The notes beneath the pieces were generated by a model. It was not told where the DNA came from and did not search any database. It saw only the letters and a list, made by a program, of their open reading frames with translations. 7,628 bases of DNA from Eggerthella sp. CAG:368 (GTDB lineage: Bacteria; Actinomycetota; Coriobacteriia; Coriobacteriales; Eggerthellaceae): positions 36,604 through 44,231 of the forward strand of contig FR895475.1 of the NCBI GenBank assembly GCA_000434775.1, in the 5' to 3' direction. Both the position numbers and the translations under genes were made by a program. Shown in pieces: positions 1 through 6,131 of the stretch; the stretch's first letter is position 1, and the number at the start of each line of letters is the position of its first letter.

Positions 1-331
1 TGCTATGGCGGCAGCGTATGCAACGCTTAGCACGCTTAAAAAGGGCTCGTTTGCTACCGATGTTCAGGAGCTGGGCTTCTATTTTGGTGACGAACTCATG
101 AAGATTGATGGCATTACCGATGTTCGTGGCAGTGGTCTTATGGTTGGTGCCGATTTAGAAGAGGGCATCGACGCGCATAAGGTGGTTGAGGAAGGTCTTG
201 AAGCGGGCTTCTTGCTTAATGCAACGGGAGGAAATACCCTGCGCTTCCTTCCTCCCTTGATTTGCACAAAGAAAGAAATCGATATTCTTATTGAAGCGCT
301 TCCTGCATTGCTTGAAGCGGCTCGTTCCTAA
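1..331 (+). CDS. argD: Acetylornithine aminotransferase, C-terminal part (5' end outside window)
   Basis: This is the last 109 codons of a PLP-dependent class III aminotransferase, open from the left edge and ending in TAA at 329-331. ArgD transfers an amino group from glutamate to N-acetylglutamate 5-semialdehyde to give N-acetylornithine, in the cytoplasm; some members also serve lysine synthesis. The visible part is the C-terminal small domain. It shows the RGSGLMVGADL strand and the family hallmark NATGGNTLRFLPPL near the end. The arginine in TLRFLPPL (bases 242-244) corresponds to the carboxylate-binding arginine of the related ornithine aminotransferases. The TGGN form favours ArgD over ornithine aminotransferase. 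The PLP-binding lysine lies upstream and cannot be checked. The ATG at 5 is an internal Met, because the frame is open before it. argG follows after 71 bases with no terminator seen, so the two are probably co-transcribed. Confidence 0.92.
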   Translation, partial: AMAAAYATLSTLKKGSFATDVQELGFYFGDELMKIDGITDVRGSGLMVGADLEEGIDAHKVVEEGLEAGFLLNATGGNTLRFLPPLICTKKEIDILIEALPALLEAARS

Positions 332-402
332 CGATACGATAAGGGAAGCTGTAAAGTTAAAAGGGCGATAAATTAGTAGATAAACCAAAGAAAGGTAGAA
401 GA

Positions 403-1635
403 ATGGCTAAGGATAAATGTATTTTGGCTTATTCCGGTGGTCTTGATACGTCTGTTTGCCTCAAATGGCTTCAGGACGAAAAGGGCCTTGATGTAATTGC
501 GGTTGTTGGTGAAGTTGGCCAGGAGCACGAAGGCCTTGAGGCGGTTCGTGAACGTGCGCTTTCTGTTGGTGCGCTCGATTGCATCATTGCAGACATGCGT
601 GATGTTTTCGTAAACGATTACCTTACTAAGGCACTTGCCGCAAATGCGCAGTTCGAGAATAAATATCCTTTGGTTTCTGCTCTTTCTCGCCCTTTGATTT
701 CTAAGTATCTTGTAGATGCAGCTCACAAGTATGGTGCAAAGTACATCGCTCATGGCTGCACGGGTAAGGGCAACGATCAGGTTCGTTTTGAAACTTCCAT
801 CCAAGCTCTTGATCCTTCTATCGAAATTATCGCCCCTGTTCGTGAGTGGGATTTGCATACTCGTCAAGAAGAAATGGACTGGGCTGTTGCTCATGGCGTA
901 GAGGTTCCTACTACCAAATCAAAGCCCTATTCAATTGACGACAACCTCTGGGGTCGTGCTATTGAGTGTGGTGTTTTGGAAGATCCAATGAATCGTCCTC
1001 CTCTAGACATTTACACCATGACTACCGATCCTGAAAAAGCTCCTGATGAAGTGCTTGAGGTTGAAGTTGAATTCAAGGCTGGTGTTCCTTGCGCAATTGA
1101 TGGCAAAGAAATGTCTTACCTTGAAATCATTGAAAAGATGAACGAGATTGCGGGCGCAAATGGTTTCGGTCGTATTGATATGATCGAAAATCGTATGATC
1201 GGCGTAAAGAGCCGTGAGTGCTATGAGGCTCCTGGTGCTTTGGCTTTGATTCAAGCTCATCGTGCATTGGAAGATATGTGTCTTGAGCGTGAAGTTCTTC
1301 GTACGAAGCTTCATATTGAACACGATTGGGCAACGCTTGTTTATAACGGTCAGTGGTTCTCTCCTCTCAAGCATGCTTATGACGCGTTCCTCGCTACTAC
1401 GCAGCAGTGCGTAACTGGTCTTGTTCGCTTGAAGTTCTATAAGGGTTCCTGCACGGTAACGGGACGCAAGAGCGATTTCTCTTTGTACGATTACGGTCTG
1501 GCTACTTATGATGCGGCTGATACATTCAATCATGCAGCTGCTAAGGGCTTTATTGATCTGTATGGTCTTTCCACGAAGGTTTGGGCAAAGAACCGTCGTG
1601 CTCAGGGTGTAACTGACGGTGAAGCAATCGACTAA
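403..1635 (+). CDS. argG: Argininosuccinate synthase
   Basis: A complete 410-residue cytoplasmic enzyme of normal length for the family. It joins citrulline and aspartate, using ATP, to form argininosuccinate. The N-terminal ATP pyrophosphatase P-loop is AYSGGLDTS at residues 9-17. Other family blocks are HGCTGKGNDQVRFE at 117-130, SIDDNLWGR at 177-185, GRIDMIENR at 256-264 and KSRECYEAPG at 269-278. The last block, followed by ALALIQAHRALE, resembles actinobacterial ArgG, whereas many proteobacterial enzymes have KSRGVYETPG. The ATG at 403 is preceded by a purine-rich AAAGG (391-395), and the P-loop sits at the expected distance from it. The 71-base gap to argD holds no convincing ArgR operator. 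A poor promoter-like pair (TTGAAG at 312-317, TACGAT at 335-340, 17 bases apart) could add internal transcription but may be chance. Transcription should stop at the terminator right after the gene. Long reverse-strand frames across this gene look like codon-bias shadows. Confidence 0.98.
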   Translation: MAKDKCILAYSGGLDTSVCLKWLQDEKGLDVIAVVGEVGQEHEGLEAVRERALSVGALDCIIADMRDVFVNDYLTKALAANAQFENKYPLVSALSRPLISKYLVDAAHKYGAKYIAHGCTGKGNDQVRFETSIQALDPSIEIIAPVREWDLHTRQEEMDWAVAHGVEVPTTKSKPYSIDDNLWGRAIECGVLEDPMNRPPLDIYTMTTDPEKAPDEVLEVEVEFKAGVPCAIDGKEMSYLEIIEKMNEIAGANGFGRIDMIENRMIGVKSRECYEAPGALALIQAHRALEDMCLEREVLRTKLHIEHDWATLVYNGQWFSPLKHAYDAFLATTQQCVTGLVRLKFYKGSCTVTGRKSDFSLYDYGLATYDAADTFNHAAAKGFIDLYGLSTKVWAKNRRAQGVTDGEAID

Positions 1636-1657
1636 GTTATAGCTATTTGGTATCTCT

Positions 1658-1689
1658 GGCCCCTTTTCCCATGGAAGAGGGGCCTTTTT
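1658..1689 (+). terminator. Intrinsic terminator after argG
   Basis: The left arm at 1658-1667 (GGCCCCTTTT) pairs with the right arm at 1675-1684 (AAGAGGGGCC). This gives ten base pairs, one of them G-U, around a seven-base loop, followed directly by five T at 1685-1689. It starts 22 bases after the argG stop codon. It is a textbook Rho-independent terminator and separates argG from argH. Confidence 0.92.
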
Positions 1690-1770
1690 AGGTAAAGTTC
1701 ACAGGGTAAAATAATTGCGTTACGTTCGAAGAGACGAGTGCGCTATTTTGATCTACTGGTTTTAAGTGAT

Positions 1771-1776
1771 GAGGAG
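1771..1776 (+). promoter_or_regulatory. Ribosome binding site of argH
   Basis: GAGGAG lies eight bases before the ATG at 1785 and is among the best Shine-Dalgarno matches in the window. It supports independent, efficient translation of argH rather than coupling to argG. Confidence 0.85.
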
Positions 1777-1784
1777 TAACCCCT

Positions 1785-3179
1785 ATGGCATTGTGGTCTG
1801 GAAGATTTGAGCAGGGAGTAAGTGAATTTACTCAAGAGTTTGGCGCATCGCTTCCTATTGATAAAGCGATGTATCACCAAGACATTGCTGGTTCTCGTGC
1901 TCATGCACGCATGCTTGCGGCGCAAGGGGTAATCTCTGAGGAAGATAAGCAGAAAATTGTTGATGGCCTAACCGCAATTGAAAAGCGCATTGATGAAGGT
2001 GATTTTGTTTTCGATATCAATGATGAAGATATTCATATGTCAATCGAAAAGGTGCTTACTGAAAACATCGGAGATGCAGGAGCTCGTCTTCATACAGGGC
2101 GTTCGCGCAACGATCAGGTAGTAACTGATACGCGTCTTTATGCGAAAGAGCTTGCCCGCGAGCTTATGGTGGCAAATGTTTCTTTGCGCGAGGCACTTTT
2201 TGAGGCCGCAGAGAAAACATTTGGTGTTATTTTGCCTGGCTATACGCATATGCAGCATGCTCAACCTGTGCTTCTTTCTCATCATTTTATGGCGTATTTT
2301 TGGATGTTTTCGCGCGACTTTAAGCGTTTGAGCGCAGCACTCGATGCTGCTGATATGAACCCCTTGGGTTCTGCTGCTTTGGCGGGAACCACCTATCCGT
2401 TAGATCGCATGGCTACCACCAAAGAACTCGGCTTTGCTGCAGCAATTCCTAATTCTCTTGATGCCGTTTCCGATCGTGATTTTTTGCTTGACCTCAACTA
2501 TGCCTGCAGTGTATCTATGATTCATCTTTCACGCTTATGCGAAGAGATTATTCTTTGGTCCACTTCGGAATTTGGCTTCATTGCTCTTTCGGATTCGTAT
2601 TCCACTGGTTCTTCTATCATGCCTCAGAAGAAAAACCCAGATTTTGCCGAGCTTATTCGCGGTAAGTCTGGCCGCGTAGTGGGAGATTTGGTTGCTCTTT
2701 TGGTAACGATGAAGTCGCTTCCTTTGGCTTACAACAAAGATTTGCAGGAAGACAAAGAGGGTGCCATGGATGCAGCAAAGACGCTCTATGATTGCATGAT
2801 TTGCATGAAGGGCATGATCGCCACTATGAGTATCAATCAGGATGCAATGGATGAACAGGCAAAGAAGGGCTACCTTGCCGCAACTGATGTTGCTGATTAC
2901 TTGGCTAAAAAGGGAATGCCTTTCCGCAAAGCGCATGAGGTTGTGGGGCATCTTGTTTTGCTCTGCGATAAGCGTGGCTGTGATTTGAGTGATTTATCCT
3001 TGGATGATTTTCGTGCGGAAAGCGAATTGTTTGAGCAGGATATTACCGAGGCGCTTGATCTTGAAAGCATCGTTGCTGCTCGTACTACGTTTGGAGGAAC
3101 GGGCCATTCTGCAGTAAAAGAGCAGATGGATCAGGCAAAAGATGTTCTCAATGCTGATAAAGAAGCTGTTGCGTTGTAA
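1785..3179 (+). CDS. argH: Argininosuccinate lyase
   Basis: A complete 464-residue member of the fumarase/aspartase superfamily, of typical length. It splits argininosuccinate into arginine and fumarate, the last step of arginine synthesis, and the family works as a cytoplasmic homotetramer. The N-terminus LWSGRFEQ is typical. Family blocks are HTGRSRNDQVVTD at 103-115, GYTHMQHAQP at 152-161 with the conserved active-site His155, and the superfamily signature GSSIMPQKKNP at 275-285. By family comparison Ser276 in that signature is the catalytic serine. The C-terminal ATDVADYLAKKGMPFRKAHEVVG and FGGTGHSAV blocks complete the fold. GAGGAG at 1771-1776, eight bases before ATG, is a strong ribosome binding site and fixes the start. 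The gene lies behind the argG terminator, so it needs its own promoter. The best -10-like hexamer is TAAAAT at 1707-1712, without a good -35, and no clear ArgR box is visible in 1690-1784. Confidence 0.98.
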   Translation: MALWSGRFEQGVSEFTQEFGASLPIDKAMYHQDIAGSRAHARMLAAQGVISEEDKQKIVDGLTAIEKRIDEGDFVFDINDEDIHMSIEKVLTENIGDAGARLHTGRSRNDQVVTDTRLYAKELARELMVANVSLREALFEAAEKTFGVILPGYTHMQHAQPVLLSHHFMAYFWMFSRDFKRLSAALDAADMNPLGSAALAGTTYPLDRMATTKELGFAAAIPNSLDAVSDRDFLLDLNYACSVSMIHLSRLCEEIILWSTSEFGFIALSDSYSTGSSIMPQKKNPDFAELIRGKSGRVVGDLVALLVTMKSLPLAYNKDLQEDKEGAMDAAKTLYDCMICMKGMIATMSINQDAMDEQAKKGYLAATDVADYLAKKGMPFRKAHEVVGHLVLLCDKRGCDLSDLSLDDFRAESELFEQDITEALDLESIVAARTTFGGTGHSAVKEQMDQAKDVLNADKEAVAL

Positions 3180-3195
3180 TGGGTCGCAACAGCTT
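3163..3195 (+). terminator. Perfect stem-loop across the argH stop codon, possible terminator
   Basis: AAGCTGTTGCG at 3163-3173 is exactly complementary to CGCAACAGCTT at 3185-3195, giving 11 base pairs around an 11-base loop that contains the TAA stop at 3177-3179. Only three T in total (3194-3196) sit at the end of the right arm, so this is not a classic U-tailed terminator. It may be a tail-less terminator or a 3'-end-stabilising hairpin. No better terminator was found between argH and the following gene. Confidence 0.45.
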
Positions 3196-3316
3196 TGAAG
3201 TATAACTAGCAGGTATAAGAGGCTTGGGACACTCCTGACTGAGGCTTAAGGGTAGGGAGTTCTCTTGTTGTGCGCTTAACGTTTTGTGTGGTGTTTTTTC
3301 TTTGTTAATCGAGGAA

Positions 3317-3325
3317 TGATAGAAT
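3317..3325 (+). promoter_or_regulatory. Extended -10 promoter candidate for the PBP gene
   Basis: TGATAGAAT matches the extended -10 pattern TGnTATAAT with one mismatch. The region where a -35 box would lie (about 3297-3302) is T-rich but poor, which is tolerated by extended -10 promoters. Transcription would begin near 3332, leaving a leader of about 24 bases that contains the ribosome binding site. Confidence 0.5.
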
Positions 3326-3343
3326 ACTCCTCATTGTATATAT

Positions 3344-3348
3344 GGAGG
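3344..3348 (+). promoter_or_regulatory. Ribosome binding site of the PBP gene
   Basis: GGAGG lies seven bases before the ATG at 3356, a near-optimal match and spacing. It decides this start, which puts a short basic cytoplasmic tail before the membrane anchor. Confidence 0.85.
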
Positions 3349-3355
3349 TATATTC

Positions 3356-5452
3356 ATGACTTCTCGTGCTCATCAAAGCAGACACGGCATTCCTAAGCGC
3401 CGAACTGCTTCTAAGGGGCTAATAGCTTTATGTGTTGTATTGGTTTTGCTGGTTGCAGGTGCTTTTTCTGCTTTCGCCTTGGTTTCGTCTTGGCTTGAGG
3501 ATCTTCCGAATTACGAAGATGCGTCCGCTTACAATACGGCAGAAAAGACTAAGGTGTATGCAAACGATGGAACAACATTATTAGCCGAGTTTTATCTTGA
3601 AAATCGTGACCCTGTCGAAATAAGCGAGATTTCCGATTATGTTCTTGAGGGAACAGTCGCAACGGAAGACGAACGTTTTTATGAACACAATGGTGTTGAC
3701 CTTGCGGGTATTGGACGTGCGATTTTTGTCAATATCGCCGGCGGACACGAAGGTGCTTCTACTATCACCCAGCAATTTGTGCGTAATACCGTTTTAGCTG
3801 AAGAGGCTACGGAATCTACTCTGAAACGTAAAGTTCGTGAAGCGTACATTTCCACAAAGCTCGAGGAGCAATATTCAAAAGACGAAATTCTTCTGATGTA
3901 TCTCAATACCATTAACTATGGTCAGGGCGCTTACGGTATTGAAGCTGCTTCTCAGCTGTATTTCTCTAAGCATGCTTCGGATCTTACGCTAACCGAAGCA
4001 GCTACGCTGATTGGCATTCCTCAGTCCCCAACGTACAACAATCCTGTCGATAACCCCGATGCATGCAAACAGCGCCGCAACCTTGTTCTCGACCGCATGC
4101 TTTCTAATGGCTACATTACGCAGGCAGAGCATGACGCTTCACAGGCAGAACCTCTTGAGCTTAATCTCACCGAGAGCGAATCAAATGATGGTTTGTATAA
4201 GTACAAGTACTTTACGAGCTATGTTCGTGACACTCTTATTGATGAATACTCTGTTGAAGAAGTTTTCCAAGGCGGCTTAAAGGTTATTACCACGCTTGAT
4301 GTTGATACCCAGGAAAAGGCCGAAGAGGCGGTTAATACTCAGCTTGAATCTTCTCCCGATGGTATGGAAGTAGCGCTTGTAGCGGTAGATCCTAACACGG
4401 GCTTCATTAGAGCGCTTATTGGCGGTAAGGATTACGACACCGATGAGTACAACTTGGCTACACAGGCTCGCCGTCAGCCAGGTTCTTCATTCAAAACATT
4501 TACCTTGCTTGCGGCACTCAATAAGGGTATTTCCCCTACTACCAATCTTGACTGTCAAGCTCACGTCGACATCAATGGTTGGAAGGTAGAAAACTACGGG
4601 GGTTCAGACTACGGAACACGCACCATTTCAAGTGCATTTGCCATTTCGTCCAACACGGGCTTTGCGCAATTAGTAACCGAAATTGGTCCGCAGTCGGTTG
4701 TCGATATGGCGCATAAGTGCGGTATCGAAACTGATATCGAGGCGGTTCCTTCTGTTACCTTAGGCGCCGAAGAGGTTACCGTACGTGAAATGGCTCAGGC
4801 GTATGCAACAATTGCTAACGGCGGTACAAAGCATGAAGCAGTTGCCATCCAGGCTATTTATAACTCGGACGGAAAGCTTATTCATGAAGCCGAAACCAAG
4901 GGCGAAAAAGTTCTTTCGACTGAATTGACTCAAGCCGCAACGGAAGTAATGAAGGGTGTTGTTACAAACGGTACCGGTATGGGTGCGGTGATCTCTAACG
5001 GCCAGCCTTCTGCAGGCAAAACTGGTACGTCAGAGAACTGGCGTGACAAATGGTTCTGCGGTATTACTCCTCAGCTTTCTGTTGCCGTTTGGTCGGGTCA
5101 TCGCGTTGAAACTCCTATGACGTACTATGGAGAATGTGATGGTATTTTTGGCAGATTTATGAGCTCTGTTTTGGCGGGACAAGAAATAAAACAATTCCCA
5201 ACGTCATCGAAGCAGCTCGAATATACCATCTTTGATATTGGTAACGGAAGCAACTCGGGCGAAACGAGCACGCCTGAACATGAGGGCGAAGAGGCAACCA
5301 CTGAAACTACTACTACCACTACGACTACAACCGAAGAGAATAAAGACGATTCGGGAGGCACTACACCAACGCCTACACCAACGCCTACGCCTACGCCAGA
5401 TCCAACACCAACGCCTACACCTGATCCTGGGGGTGGAGATAGCACGAGCTGA
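3356..5452 (+). CDS. Class A penicillin-binding protein (PBP1A-like glycosyltransferase/transpeptidase)
   Basis: A complete 698-residue bifunctional peptidoglycan synthase. It polymerises lipid II into glycan strands and cross-links the stem peptides outside the membrane. A basic tail (residues 1-20) precedes one membrane anchor at about 21-44. The glycosyltransferase 51 domain carries EDERFYEH at 104-111 with catalytic Glu104, GASTITQQ at 133-140 and the block around 168-196 (EILLMYLNTINYGQGAYG). The transpeptidase has all three penicillin-binding motifs: SSFK at 377-380 with nucleophile Ser377, SSN at 431-433, and KTGTS at 555-559. Both active sites look intact. Residues 640-698 form a low-complexity acidic, Thr-rich and Pro-Thr tail that would lie outside the membrane. 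A convincing ribosome binding site and an extended -10 promoter precede the gene, so it appears to be its own unit, unrelated to argH. The class A assignment is secure; the exact paralogue (ponA/pbp1A/pbp2A) cannot be told, so no symbol is given. Confidence 0.96.
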   Translation: MTSRAHQSRHGIPKRRTASKGLIALCVVLVLLVAGAFSAFALVSSWLEDLPNYEDASAYNTAEKTKVYANDGTTLLAEFYLENRDPVEISEISDYVLEGTVATEDERFYEHNGVDLAGIGRAIFVNIAGGHEGASTITQQFVRNTVLAEEATESTLKRKVREAYISTKLEEQYSKDEILLMYLNTINYGQGAYGIEAASQLYFSKHASDLTLTEAATLIGIPQSPTYNNPVDNPDACKQRRNLVLDRMLSNGYITQAEHDASQAEPLELNLTESESNDGLYKYKYFTSYVRDTLIDEYSVEEVFQGGLKVITTLDVDTQEKAEEAVNTQLESSPDGMEVALVAVDPNTGFIRALIGGKDYDTDEYNLATQARRQPGSSFKTFTLLAALNKGISPTTNLDCQAHVDINGWKVENYGGSDYGTRTISSAFAISSNTGFAQLVTEIGPQSVVDMAHKCGIETDIEAVPSVTLGAEEVTVREMAQAYATIANGGTKHEAVAIQAIYNSDGKLIHEAETKGEKVLSTELTQAATEVMKGVVTNGTGMGAVISNGQPSAGKTGTSENWRDKWFCGITPQLSVAVWSGHRVETPMTYYGECDGIFGRFMSSVLAGQEIKQFPTSSKQLEYTIFDIGNGSNSGETSTPEHEGEEATTETTTTTTTTTEENKDDSGGTTPTPTPTPTPTPDPTPTPTPDPGGGDSTS
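5306..5428 (+). repeat. Low-complexity Thr and Pro-Thr coding repeat in the PBP tail
   Basis: Bases 5306-5332 encode nine consecutive Thr using mixed codons. Bases 5366-5428 encode a 21-residue Pro-Thr run broken twice by Asp. In the second part the 12-base unit CCAACGCCTACA occurs at 5366-5377 and 5408-5419, with a one-base variant at 5378-5389. The protein-level repeat is clear. The DNA-level repeat is short and imperfect. A short acidic linker (EENKDDSGG) separates the two tracts. Confidence 0.85.
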
Positions 5453-5456
5453 TGTT

Positions 5457-5531
5457 TAAAGGTGTCAGACGGTTTTGGTGAGGGTGGAAAACGTTCCAAT
5501 ATCTCAACAAAACGGTGACCTTTATGTTTTT
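5457..5531 (+). terminator. Long imperfect hairpin plus T tract after the PBP gene
   Basis: Nested complementary blocks fold the region onto itself: 5457-5463 with 5518-5524 (TAAAGGT/ACCTTTA), 5472-5477 with 5508-5513 (GTTTTG/CAAAAC), 5479-5482 with 5503-5506 (TGAG/CTCA), and 5485-5489 with 5494-5498 (TGGAA/TTCCA) around an AACG loop. That is 22 pairs with internal loops and mismatches. Five T follow at 5527-5531 after a short ATG gap. It begins five bases after the PBP stop codon. It could be a weak terminator or a structured leader element; the large internal loop near the base lowers confidence. Confidence 0.4.
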
Positions 5532-5562
5532 AGCCAGGATTATCTTCAATTGGCGCGTAAGG

Positions 5563-5571
5563 TGATAGAAC
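5563..5571 (+). promoter_or_regulatory. Extended -10 promoter candidate for the lipoprotein gene
   Basis: TGATAGAAC matches TGnTATAAT with two mismatches, and its first eight bases are identical to the element before the PBP gene (3317-3324). No good -35 box is present. Transcription would begin near 5578, giving a leader of about 53 bases. A chance match is possible. Confidence 0.3.
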
Positions 5572-5620
5572 ATAAGGAAAGCCTGTTCTTGAGGCATTTT
5601 AATACGGTTTATTCACATCG

Positions 5621-5626
5621 AAAGGG
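5621..5626 (+). promoter_or_regulatory. Ribosome binding site deciding the lipoprotein start
   Basis: AAAGGG lies four bases before the ATG at 5631, slightly close but usable. The in-frame ATG at 5475 is preceded by a less fitting context and would put 52 residues ahead of a perfect lipoprotein signal peptide, so 5631 is preferred. Confidence 0.6.
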
Positions 5627-5630
5627 ATCC

Positions 5631-6116
5631 ATGAAATCACGCATCATTCTTGCTCTAACGCTTTGTGTTACCTGCTTAACTCTTTTGGTGGGTTGTTCTT
5701 CTAATTCCGCTCAGTCGGACGATCCTCAAACGCAGAATCGTCAGTACATGGCATCGGTAAGTCAAATTATGAACGACATCAATACGCAGATGGAAGATTT
5801 CTCCGATGCAATTAAAGACGGCGAGATTATTTCGCTCTCTTCTCAGTTAAATACTGTTTCTTCTAAAATTGACGACTTGAAGGCACTCAAAGTTCCTGAC
5901 GCCATGAAAGATATACATTCTTCTTATGTCAAGGGAGCTGAAGAACTCAAGGCAGCACTTGATGGCTATGTATCCCTTTATCAGGACATAAAGGCTCCCG
6001 CAAGTGGTTCATTTGATTACTCAACGTATGCTTCTCGTTTAGATGAGGTTCAAAAGCACTACGATGCTGGCGTTGAAGCACTAAAAGATGCCGACAAAAA
6101 AGCATCTGAAGCTTAG
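5631..6116 (+). CDS. Predicted lipoprotein of unknown function
   Basis: A 161-residue protein with a typical lipoprotein signal: a basic start (MKSR), a hydrophobic stretch at 5-20, and lipobox LVGC at 19-22. Cys22 would be lipidated and the protein held on the outer face of the membrane. The mature part begins with a short Ser/Asp/Gln-rich linker. The rest (about 38-160) is rich in Ala, Lys, Asp and Leu with heptad-like spacing, suggesting a small helical bundle. A central KVPDAMKDIHSSYVKGAEEL block (88-107) is the most distinctive part. No catalytic motif or named family is recognised. The frame stays open upstream to 5475, but that stretch overlaps a hairpin. The stop codon lies 15 bases before the U32 start with no terminator between, so the two genes are probably co-transcribed. 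A role alongside the upstream PBP is possible only by proximity. Confidence 0.85.
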   Translation: MKSRIILALTLCVTCLTLLVGCSSNSAQSDDPQTQNRQYMASVSQIMNDINTQMEDFSDAIKDGEIISLSSQLNTVSSKIDDLKALKVPDAMKDIHSSYVKGAEELKAALDGYVSLYQDIKAPASGSFDYSTYASRLDEVQKHYDAGVEALKDADKKASEA

Positions 6117-6131
6117 TTTGGATTACGCTCT

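Noticed and set aside
373..894. 173-codon reverse-strand open frame opposite the start of argG
   Set aside because: It covers the argG start and P-loop codons and its translation has no recognisable domain; treated as a shadow.
1003..1533. 176-codon reverse-strand open frame opposite argG
   Set aside because: It lies wholly inside argG, has no family resemblance or ribosome binding site that stands out, and is explained by codon bias of the sense gene.
1820..1835. TGAATTTACTCA resembling an ArgR operator half-site pair
   Set aside because: It is two bases shorter than the usual TGAAT-N4-ATTCA arrangement and lies inside argH coding sequence.
3311..3348. Possible pairing of CTCC/CCTC (3327-3332) with the PBP ribosome binding site
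   Set aside because: Only four pairs, and the predicted transcript start near 3332 would exclude most of the left arm.
4011..4280. Forward-strand open frame inside the PBP gene in another frame
   Set aside because: The PBP frame here encodes conserved glycosyltransferase sequence, and the alternative product has no recognisable features.
5125..5499. Reverse-strand open frame with a Val-Gly repeat protein
   Set aside because: The Val-Gly run is simply the complement of the Pro-Thr coding repeat of the PBP tail.
5581..5595. GCCT/AGGC small hairpin before the lipoprotein gene
   Set aside because: Four base pairs only; expected often by chance.
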